Positions 1-5,846 of a stretch of DNA of 7,499 nt are shown here, piece after piece. The stretch comes from an uncultured Verrucomicrobiota bacterium (GTDB lineage: Bacteria; Verrucomicrobiota; Kiritimatiellia; RFP12; UBA1067): NCBI GenBank assembly GCA_945613785.1, contig CALZAJ010000075.1, forward strand, positions 1 through 7,499. The letters run 5' to 3'. The position numbers and the translations under genes were made by a program. The notes beneath the pieces were generated by a model, which was given only the letters and a program-made list of their open reading frames with translations, did no database searches and was not told the origin of the DNA. Positions within the stretch are counted from its first letter, which is position 1. Every line of letters begins with the position of its first letter.

Positions 1-2
1 GG

Positions 3-965
3 ATCGTTACGCCGAGTGAGACGCTGGAAGCGATTCCCGAGGGGTACGTCGCCTCCGCCACCGAGCCCTGGTTCACGACATACGAAAAAGCCTCGGAATC
101 GTTCAGCTTTTCCGGCAAGTGCATGTTCATTGCCCATCGCGAGGACGACGGCAAGTGGCAGACGGCCGAGTCATCGTTCTCCAGCTATTGGCCGGACAAG
201 GCCGCCGCCTTGGCGGCGTTGGCGACCGTGCGGACGGAGCTGTTGGAGAAGTTCGGCGCCAAGAAGATCTATGATTTTACAGACAGCTTTGCTGCCGAAT
301 ATGTTCGTCTGCGTGTGCTGGGCCTCGTGGGACAGAAGGCCGACGGCACCTGGTCCTGCATGTTGAGCATTCAGGACAAGTGTCGTCCTGGCTGTGGCAA
401 CTGGTTCCCCGTTGAAGAACAGCAGGAGCATCTCAACCGTGCGAACTACCGCAAAGCGATGATCGAATGGCAGGCCCAGTTCAAGACCGCGCTGAATGCC
501 AATCACGAAATCGTCGAGAAGCGCCGTCAGGAGCTGGGCATTGAAGGGTTCGGAGCGAAGGCGGCCTGGTTACTGACGGAGAGCGGACGCCTCGCGTGCG
601 TTGAATCGGGCTTTTCCAACGCGACGAATTCGGAGGATGCGTCGTCGGTCAAAGATCGCTCCTGGTCGAGTCTGCTGGCGCGTGCGAAGGCGGTTTCGGG
701 AGTTGATCTGACGACGGTCGAGCCGAAGACCAGCACCGAACACGGCGTTGACAATCGTGCCGATGCCATCCTTGAAGTCAGCGGCAAGAGTGAGCTCTAT
801 GAGGTCTTCGTCGGCTTGTCCCTGCCGCGTGAGGCCCTGGCCGAGACCAACGAAGAGGGTCAGGGCGTGGGGCAGTCCCCGCTCGCCGTCCAATGGCAGA
901 TCGTCTGTTTCGAGAACCTCCAGCCGGGCGTCGAGCTCCCGGTGCGTCCGACTCCCCCGCAGTGA
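3..965 (+). CDS. Hypothetical protein, 5'-truncated by the window edge
   Basis: I do not recognise this protein. The frame is open from base 3, and the 40 codons before the first ATG (123) read as normal protein with an aromatic and acidic mix, so the true start lies upstream of the window. ATG 123 is probably internal. The visible part is 320 residues, mostly soluble, with no membrane segment. It has an aromatic-rich first third, a Cys group (C119, C127, C131; the motif CRPGC followed by GNWFP), a charged helical stretch after it, and a Ser/Thr-rich second half ending in a proline-rich tail. The Cys group could bind metal or form disulfides, but three Cys is thin evidence. Its stop overlaps the murD start in GTGA (962-965), so the two genes are probably translationally coupled and co-transcribed. 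Position just before murD suggests, but does not show, an envelope role. Confidence 0.75.
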   Translation: MVTPSETLEAIPEGYVASATEPWFTTYEKASESFSFSGKCMFIAHREDDGKWQTAESSFSSYWPDKAAALAALATVRTELLEKFGAKKIYDFTDSFAAEYVRLRVLGLVGQKADGTWSCMLSIQDKCRPGCGNWFPVEEQQEHLNRANYRKAMIEWQAQFKTALNANHEIVEKRRQELGIEGFGAKAAWLLTESGRLACVESGFSNATNSEDASSVKDRSWSSLLARAKAVSGVDLTTVEPKTSTEHGVDNRADAILEVSGKSELYEVFVGLSLPREALAETNEEGQGVGQSPLAVQWQIVCFENLQPGVELPVRPTPPQ

Positions 966-2065
966 AAACGGCAATCATCGGTTACGGCCGAAGCGGCAAG
1001 TCCGCCGAAGGCATCCTGAAGGCACGCGGCGACGAGGTCGCGATTGTCGATGACAAGCAACTGGTCGTCGTCAGTCCCGGCGTCCGCGTCATGAGCGAAC
1101 TCGAGTTTGGCGTGCGCGAGCTGAAGGCGCGCGGCGTCCGTCTGCTCGCCGTCACGGGATCGAAGGGCAAGTCGAGTGTCGTCAAGATCGTCTCCGACGC
1201 GATTAACCTCGCCGGTCTGCGGGCGGTTCCGTGCGGCAATTACGGACTGCCGGTGAGCGAAGTCGCGCAGATGGATCCGTTGCCCGACTGGGCGGTGGTC
1301 GAAGTGAGCTCCTTCCAGCTGGAGACCACGAATCTCTCCCCCGATACTTTTGAAATGGCGGTGATTCTCAACTTGCAGGAGGATCATCTCGACCGACACG
1401 GATGCGTTGAGGTCTATCACGGACTCAAGCGCAAGCTGCTCGCGATGGCGAAGGTCGGACTCGAGCTGTCGGAGACGCCTGCGGCTGACGAGCTCGCGAC
1501 ATTCGCCCCGTTGCTCGCGGGTTCGTATTTCGATAACGACATCCTGCGGGTGAATGGCCTTGCGGCCTGTCGGCTCATGCGTGCGGCGGGCCTCGATGCG
1601 GCGGCGATTCGGACGGCTTTCGCATCCTTCGAACCGCTTCCTCATCGTATGAATCTGGTCGGAGAGTTCGGCGGTATTCGCTGCATCGACGATTCCAAGG
1701 CGACCTCCCTTGCTGCCCTTGGTGCGGGCGTGGTGATGGCTGGCCTGGAAATTCGCCTGATTGCGGGCGGTCTCCCGAAGGGCGATGACCCGAATTCCGT
1801 GCGCGAACTATTGACTAAACGGGTCAAAAAAGTGTATCTTATAGGGGAAAGCGCTGATGCTTTCGCTTCAGCCTGGAAATCGGCTGTGGATTGCGAGATC
1901 TGCGGGACGATGGATCGGGCGGTGGCGGCGGCAATGCGTGAAGCGGGGAAGGGTGAAACAATACTGCTTTCTCCTGGAACCGCGAGTTTCGATCAATTTA
2001 AGAGTTTCGGGGAACGTGGAGATGTCTTCGCGGACCTCGTCAAAAAAGAAGGACAACACAAATGA
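962..2065 (+). CDS. murD: UDP-N-acetylmuramoyl-L-alanine--D-glutamate ligase (MurD), compact form
   Basis: MurD is the cytoplasmic ATP-dependent ligase that adds D-glutamate to UDP-MurNAc-L-alanine in peptidoglycan precursor synthesis. Start GTG 962 is chosen because the Rossmann-like strand AIIGYGRSGKS begins at residue 4; reading further upstream would only add residues unrelated to MurD. Visible landmarks: SPG (38-40), P-loop GSKGKSS (66-72), GNYGLP (92-97), EVSSFQLE (114-121), EDHLDRH (140-146), a probable carbamylated lysine K156, PHR (227-229), DDSKATS (243-249), a GG-PKGDD loop (269-276), and a C-terminal SPGTASFDQFKSFGERG (338-353). The protein is 367 residues against about 438 in E. 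coli. By eye, the losses lie in the N-terminal domain after residue 31 (about 30 residues) and in the central domain between K158 and N198 (about 38 residues). The P-loop is GSKGKSS rather than GTNGKST. No Shine-Dalgarno sequence is visible, so translation is likely coupled to the upstream gene. The identity is firm; full activity is inferred. Confidence 0.93.
   Translation: MKTAIIGYGRSGKSAEGILKARGDEVAIVDDKQLVVVSPGVRVMSELEFGVRELKARGVRLLAVTGSKGKSSVVKIVSDAINLAGLRAVPCGNYGLPVSEVAQMDPLPDWAVVEVSSFQLETTNLSPDTFEMAVILNLQEDHLDRHGCVEVYHGLKRKLLAMAKVGLELSETPAADELATFAPLLAGSYFDNDILRVNGLAACRLMRAAGLDAAAIRTAFASFEPLPHRMNLVGEFGGIRCIDDSKATSLAALGAGVVMAGLEIRLIAGGLPKGDDPNSVRELLTKRVKKVYLIGESADAFASAWKSAVDCEICGTMDRAVAAAMREAGKGETILLSPGTASFDQFKSFGERGDVFADLVKKEGQHK
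1811..1840 (+). promoter_or_regulatory. Possible internal promoter in the 3' part of murD
   Basis: TTGACT (1811-1816), an 18-base spacer and TATCTT (1835-1840) resemble a sigma70-type promoter. It sits in a short AT-rich island of an otherwise GC-rich gene, where rare-looking codons (CTA, TTG, ACT, AAA AAA, ATA) cluster. The -35 box is one arm of a dyad, TTGAC-N7-GTCAA (1811-1827), which could be an operator. It would allow the LysM gene and ftsW to be transcribed apart from murD. This is prediction only. Confidence 0.4.
2046..2053 (+). promoter_or_regulatory. Ribosome binding site of the LysM lipoprotein gene
   Basis: AAGAAGGA ends 8 bases before ATG 2062 and 11 bases before the alternative ATG 2065. 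The spacing favours 2062, although either start gives the same signal peptide less one Met. The site lies inside the last codons of murD. Confidence 0.6.
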
Positions 2066-3150
2066 TGAACAAGGTCGGTTTGGTGCTCGGCGTTGCCGCG
2101 ATTGCGACGCTCGCGGGTTGTAAGGATCCCAACTACAGGAGCAAGCGCGTCAAGGTTCAGGATGAACCGAAGGTTGCGGCGCCTGTTCAGGAGCAGGAAG
2201 CCGAAGTCGTTGTCATCGTCACCAATGACGTCGCGGCGGTTAAAGAGGTCAAGGTTGTCGAGGAAGTCAAGCCGATCGAGACCAAGCGGCCCGAGGTCAA
2301 GCCGATTCAGCCGCCGGTGTCCGCGACGCCCGCGACTGCCGCCGCTGCCGAGACGACGACCTACATCGTCCAGCGTGGTGACTATCTCGCCAAGATCTCC
2401 AAGAAGTTCAATGTCACGCTGAACGGTCTTCGCAAGGCGAATCCCCAGCTCAAGAATGACGTGATCAAGGTTGGTCAGAAGATCCAGATTCCCGGCAAGC
2501 ATGATGTCGGCGAGCAGACGGTTCCGGCTGGTGCCATTGCGGCCCCTGCTCCGAAGCCGGCGTACAAGCCCTATGCGGGCGCGACCAAGGAATACGTGGT
2601 CCAGGGCGGTGATACGCTCGGCAAGATCGCCTATTCCAATTACATCAACATCCGTCAGCTGAAGGAGCTTAACGGTCTTTCCGATAACAACATCCGCATC
2701 GGCCAGAAGCTCAAGATCCCGGCCGAGAAGGTTGCGGCTCCTGCCGTTGCGAAGGTTGAGGCTCCTGCCGTTGCGAAGGTTGAGTCGAAGCACGACGTGA
2801 AGGCTGCGGCTGTCGCTCCGGCCAAGGTTGAGACGAAGGTGACCGAGGCCGCGGCTCCGCTCGTCAACGAGGCGAAGAAGTGTTCCTGTGCTCCTGGTAC
2901 GGTTCACACCGAGCCCTGCGCGTGCGGCGCTGATGACTGCCAGTGCGTCGTCAAGGAGCCCGAAGCCCCGGCCGCTGCGGCCGCTGAAGAGGGCGTGACG
3001 CACATCGTTCTGGAAGGTGAGGACATCACGGGCCTTTCGATTCGCTTCAGTGTCAGCCCTGCGGAAATCCGCCAGCTGAACAATCTGGGCGAGAATGACG
3101 AGCTCAAGGCTGGTCAGGTGCTCAAGCTTCCTGCGGATACGCAGCTCTAA
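2062..3150 (+). CDS. LysM-domain lipoprotein with three LysM repeats and a CxC cluster
   Basis: The 362-residue protein starts with a lipoprotein signal peptide: basic MMNK, a hydrophobic stretch, then lipobox LAGC with the lipidated Cys at 20. Residue +2 is Lys, not Asp, which by E. coli rules would favour the outer membrane. A Val/Lys/Pro/Ala-rich linker (30-97) follows. LysM 1 spans about 99-144 (YIVQRGDYL to IQIP), LysM 2 about 177-220 (YVVQGGDTL to LKIP), and LysM 3 about 312-357 (HIVLEGEDI to LKLP). LysM modules bind GlcNAc-containing glycans such as peptidoglycan. Between LysM 2 and 3 lies an Ala/Lys/Val-rich linker with a tandem repeat, then six cysteines as three CxC pairs (274/276, 286/288, 293/295). 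There is no peptidase or amidase domain. The start overlaps the murD stop in ATGA, and ftsW follows after six bases, which suggests a part in wall synthesis or division. It ends in a double stop, TAA TAG. Confidence 0.9.
   Translation: MMNKVGLVLGVAAIATLAGCKDPNYRSKRVKVQDEPKVAAPVQEQEAEVVVIVTNDVAAVKEVKVVEEVKPIETKRPEVKPIQPPVSATPATAAAAETTTYIVQRGDYLAKISKKFNVTLNGLRKANPQLKNDVIKVGQKIQIPGKHDVGEQTVPAGAIAAPAPKPAYKPYAGATKEYVVQGGDTLGKIAYSNYINIRQLKELNGLSDNNIRIGQKLKIPAEKVAAPAVAKVEAPAVAKVESKHDVKAAAVAPAKVETKVTEAAAPLVNEAKKCSCAPGTVHTEPCACGADDCQCVVKEPEAPAAAAAEEGVTHIVLEGEDITGLSIRFSVSPAEIRQLNNLGENDELKAGQVLKLPADTQL
2737..2784 (+). repeat. Perfect 24-base tandem repeat, two copies, in the LysM protein linker
   Basis: The unit GCTCCTGCCGTTGCG followed by AAGGTTGAG occurs twice without a mismatch (2737-2760 and 2761-2784). 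Nine bases before the first copy (2728-2736) match the unit's end with one difference. The unit is in frame and encodes APAVAKVE, so a change in copy number would lengthen or shorten the linker without a frameshift. Confidence 0.9.
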
Positions 3151-3156
3151 TAGAAG

Positions 3157-3179
3157 GTGCGCAAGTCCGCACTATTTTT
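3157..3179 (+). promoter_or_regulatory. Terminator-like hairpin covering the ftsW start codon
   Basis: GTGCG (3157-3161) pairs perfectly with CGCAC (3168-3172) around a 6-base loop, with a possible extra G-U pair outside. It is followed by TATTTTT (3173-3179). The GTG start of ftsW is the first three bases of the stem, and AGAAGG (3152-3157) runs directly into it with no spacing. The structure could attenuate transcription or hide the start until ribosomes finish the LysM gene. The stem is short, so it may be chance. Confidence 0.35.
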
Positions 3180-4503
3180 GCTAGGCCTGGTTGTCACGGC
3201 TCTCGTGGCGCTGGGCCTTGTCGTTCTCCTGAGCGCCAGTCAGCCGTTCTCGCGTCGCGTTCTGGACGATCGGAAGGGCCGTATCGTCCAGCAGCTGCAG
3301 AACGACCTCAGACACTGTCGTCTGCAGCTTCAGCGCGCAACGCCAGAAGAGGCGGAGGCGCGCGAGGCCGAGATTAACGAGCTTGAGCGGAAGATCTCGA
3401 CGCTCAAGAGTATGCCTTCTTCCCCGTTCTTTTTCTGGAAGAAGCAAGTTATCTATTGTCTCGTCGGGGTGGTCATCGCCGTCATTGTGGCGCGTTTCGA
3501 TTATCACCTGTGGCGGGATTGGAACCTAGCGAAGGTTCTCTTCATTGTTGAACTTGCGCTGTTGCTCGCATGTCTTTGCTTCCCGCCGGTCAAGGGATCC
3601 CGGCGGTGGATTCCGCTTGGGATTGTGGATTTGCAGCCGAGCGAGTTCGCCAAGATGGTCGTCGTCATCGTCGTTTCCGTTTGGATGGACAAGGCAGGGT
3701 GGCGGGTGGAGCTCTTCAGGCGCGGTGCGTTGATTCCGGGTCTTCTCATCGTAGCGCTCGTCGTTCCGATTCTGCTCGAGCCGGACCTTGGTTCGAGTGC
3801 GGTCGTCCTGATAGCCGGTGGCGTCGTCATGTTCCTGGCCGGGACACGCTGGCGCTACCTCTTCTCGGCCATCCCGATTGGACTCCTGGCTTTTACCCTG
3901 GTGGTTTTTGCATTGCCGAATCGACGTGAACGATTGGCCAGTCAGTACGAGTGCTTGCGGTTTCTTTCGACGAAGCCTAAAATCGAACAGGTTGCCTCGG
4001 ATTCGTCGGCGGCTGCCAAGGTGGATTCACAGCCCTATCAGAAGACCCAGTCCCGTAAGGCAATCCAGAATGGCGGCATCTGGGGTGTCGGACTCTACAA
4101 CTCGATGCAGAAGGAGCTTTATTTGCCCGAGAACCACACCGACTTCGTCTTTGCCATTGGCGCTGAGGAACTCGGCGTTCCGCTCTCTGCGGGAGTCTGT
4201 CTGCTGTTCTTCGCCTTCCTGGGACTGTCCGTCTGTATCGCGCGCAAATCGGAGGATCGTCTCGGTCGTTTCATTGCCACCGGCATGGGCTTCATCGTTA
4301 CGTTCCAGGCGTTCTTCAATCTGGGTGTCGTCTGCGGCTGCATGCCGACCAAGGGCATGGCCTTGCCGTTTTTCAGTTACGGCGGTACGAACATGATCAG
4401 TACCTTCATTGCCGTCGGTACGATCTTTTCAGTCGGCATTCATAGCGGACAGGACAAGAAGCGTCAGCTGGCGGCCAAGGTCGTCATGCGTTCCGTCAGG
4501 TAA
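3157..4503 (+). CDS. ftsW: FtsW/RodA-family (SEDS) peptidoglycan glycosyltransferase
   Basis: SEDS proteins are multi-pass inner-membrane enzymes that polymerise lipid II with a partner class B penicillin-binding protein. This one has 448 residues. Diagnostic motifs: KGSRRWIPLG (146-155), DLQPSEFAK (158-166), LEPDLGSS (207-214), YQKTQSRKAI then GGIWGVGLYNS (306-316), LPENHTDFVFA (323-333) with the catalytic-type Asp at 329, EELG (337-340), PTKG (397-400), and LPFFSYGG (403-410). FtsW is preferred over RodA because the gene follows murD, but sequence alone does not settle it. Membrane segment 1 spans about 6-26. Between it and segment 2 (about 96-112) is an unusually long, highly charged helical stretch (29-92). 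Start GTG 3157 is the only good choice: a TAG lies two codons upstream and the first membrane segment begins at residue 6. The expected ribosome binding site is poorly spaced, so coupling to the LysM gene is likely. Confidence 0.92.
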   Translation: MRKSALFLLGLVVTALVALGLVVLLSASQPFSRRVLDDRKGRIVQQLQNDLRHCRLQLQRATPEEAEAREAEINELERKISTLKSMPSSPFFFWKKQVIYCLVGVVIAVIVARFDYHLWRDWNLAKVLFIVELALLLACLCFPPVKGSRRWIPLGIVDLQPSEFAKMVVVIVVSVWMDKAGWRVELFRRGALIPGLLIVALVVPILLEPDLGSSAVVLIAGGVVMFLAGTRWRYLFSAIPIGLLAFTLVVFALPNRRERLASQYECLRFLSTKPKIEQVASDSSAAAKVDSQPYQKTQSRKAIQNGGIWGVGLYNSMQKELYLPENHTDFVFAIGAEELGVPLSAGVCLLFFAFLGLSVCIARKSEDRLGRFIATGMGFIVTFQAFFNLGVVCGCMPTKGMALPFFSYGGTNMISTFIAVGTIFSVGIHSGQDKKRQLAAKVVMRSVR

Positions 4504-5793
4504 ATGGCAGACGCGAAGACCATGCCAGCGGTTTTGTCCGTGACCCAGCTGACCCAAATGGTCCGCTCGGCTCTTGAACACTCGTTTCCGTCCGTCGATC
4601 TCGAGGGTGAGGTCAGTGGCTTCAAGCTTTATCCGAGCGGGCATGCCTATTTCACGCTCAAGGACGCGAACTCTCAGCTTTCCGCCGTGATGTTCAAGGG
4701 TGCCTTTGACGCATGTGACTGTCGGAATTCGATTCAGGATGGCGTTCAGCTCAAGGTTCGTGGTTCGATTTCGGTCGGCACGCGCAGCCAGTACCAGTTC
4801 CACGTGCGGCGGGCTCGACTCGTCGGCGAAGGCGAGCTCATGCAGAGGTTCCTCGAGCTGAAGGCAAAGCTCGGCGCGGAAGGGCTGTTCGCGTCCGAAC
4901 GGAAACGTCCGTTGCCGTTCCTTCCGCGTCGCATCGGTATTGTGACGAGTCCGGCTGGTGCGGTCATCCATGACATGTGTCGCGTGATGATGCGCCGTTT
5001 CCCCGCGTTGGAGATCCGTCTGTTCCCGGCAACGGTCCAAGGGGCTTCCGCGCCAGCCTCGCTCATCGCCGGGCTTGAGTATTTCAACGCCGCGCTGGAT
5101 GGGTGGAAGCCCGACCTCATCATTTTCGGTCGCGGCGGCGGAAGCTACGAGGACCTCTTCTGCTTCAACGACGAACAGCTCGTCCGCATCGTCGCGGATT
5201 CTCGGATTCCGACGATCTCGGCCGTCGGACATGAGACGGACTTCACGCTTTGTGATTTTGCCGCGGATCTGCGGGCTGGCACGCCATCGATGGCGGCTGA
5301 ACTCGCGGTTCCCGAACTCTCGAAGCTGCGGGAAAAGCTGAAAGACGCGATGTCGGCTTCCGTCGCGGCGCTTCGCGGCAAATACGAGTGGTATGCTCAG
5401 CGTACGGATATGCTCGGGGAGGCCCTTGGCACGTCCTTGAAGTCCTATCAGTCTGAGGCGGCCGGCCGTGTCTCCGAACTCTCGTCGTCGCTTCGCTTGC
5501 TCGGCGCGGAAATGTCCGCCTCCTGCGCACTGGCCAAGCAGAGGGTCTCGGCGCTTTCGGAGGCGCTTTCCGCTGCGCTTAGGCTTTCGCTTCAGAAGGC
5601 GGAGTCCTCGCTTGAGACGCTTTCATCCAAGCTGGCCTTGTTATCTCCCTATTCGGTCCTGGAGCGCGGTTACTCCCTGACGACGGACGCCTCGGGCGCG
5701 GTTGTTTTCGATGCCGATTCGCTCAAGGCCGGTGATCGTATTCGCACCCGTCTGCGCCATGGCGAGGTTGAGTCCGTCGTAGCCGCGAAGTGA
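4504..5793 (+). CDS. xseA: Exodeoxyribonuclease VII large subunit
   Basis: XseA is the catalytic large subunit of exonuclease VII, a cytoplasmic metal-independent nuclease that degrades single-stranded DNA from both ends in complex with many XseB subunits. The protein is 429 residues, close to the 456 of E. coli. It has an N-terminal OB-fold (about 12-105, VTQLTQMVR through GEVSGFKLYPSGHAYFTLKD). The catalytic domain follows: RRIGIVTSPAGAVIHD (142-157), IIFGRGGGSYEDL (206-218), FNDEQ (221-225), and SAVGHETDFTLCDFAADLR (239-257) with GTPS (259-262). A Ser/Ala/Leu-rich coiled coil (about 270-378) comes next, then the C-terminal signature LLSPYSVLERGYSL (379-392). The ATG directly abuts the ftsW TAA, with only a weak AGG upstream, so it probably depends on readthrough translation. 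No xseB follows within the window. The identity is secure. Confidence 0.96.
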   Translation: MADAKTMPAVLSVTQLTQMVRSALEHSFPSVDLEGEVSGFKLYPSGHAYFTLKDANSQLSAVMFKGAFDACDCRNSIQDGVQLKVRGSISVGTRSQYQFHVRRARLVGEGELMQRFLELKAKLGAEGLFASERKRPLPFLPRRIGIVTSPAGAVIHDMCRVMMRRFPALEIRLFPATVQGASAPASLIAGLEYFNAALDGWKPDLIIFGRGGGSYEDLFCFNDEQLVRIVADSRIPTISAVGHETDFTLCDFAADLRAGTPSMAAELAVPELSKLREKLKDAMSASVAALRGKYEWYAQRTDMLGEALGTSLKSYQSEAAGRVSELSSSLRLLGAEMSASCALAKQRVSALSEALSAALRLSLQKAESSLETLSSKLALLSPYSVLERGYSLTTDASGAVVFDADSLKAGDRIRTRLRHGEVESVVAAK

Positions 5794-5828
5794 CGGCCTA
5801 CCTGCGCGCTGTCCGATGGTCGCGAATA

Positions 5829-5837
5829 TGATATAAT
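5829..5837 (+). promoter_or_regulatory. Extended -10 promoter after xseA
   Basis: TGATATAAT (5829-5837) is a perfect match to the extended -10 consensus TGnTATAAT, in a small AT-rich island within GC-rich DNA. The best-spaced -35 candidate, CTGTCC (5809-5814), is weak, but extended -10 promoters often need none. Transcription would start near 5843-5846, just before ATG 5847. The overlap with ATG 5838 decides the start of the next gene. Confidence 0.55.
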
Positions 5838-5846
5838 ATGCAACCA

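Noticed and set aside
123..125. ATG 123 as the start of the first gene
   Set aside because: The same frame is open to the window edge with protein-like sequence before it, and there is no ribosome binding site at that ATG.
893..961. ATG 893 as the murD start
   Set aside because: It would add 23 residues unlike any MurD N-terminus and overlap the upstream gene by 73 bases; GTG 962 places the nucleotide-binding strand right at the start.
860..1645. 261-codon open frame on the - strand
   Set aside because: It is antisense to murD, whose motifs are unmistakable; the composition is low-complexity Arg-rich.
1993..3003. 336-codon open frame on the - strand
   Set aside because: Its Leu/Arg/Asn/Asp-rich monotony mirrors the repetitive linker and LysM codons on the + strand, which encode a clear protein.
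5794..5828. Terminator between xseA and the secreted protein gene
   Set aside because: Only short CG-rich self-matches are present, with no stable stem and no T-run.
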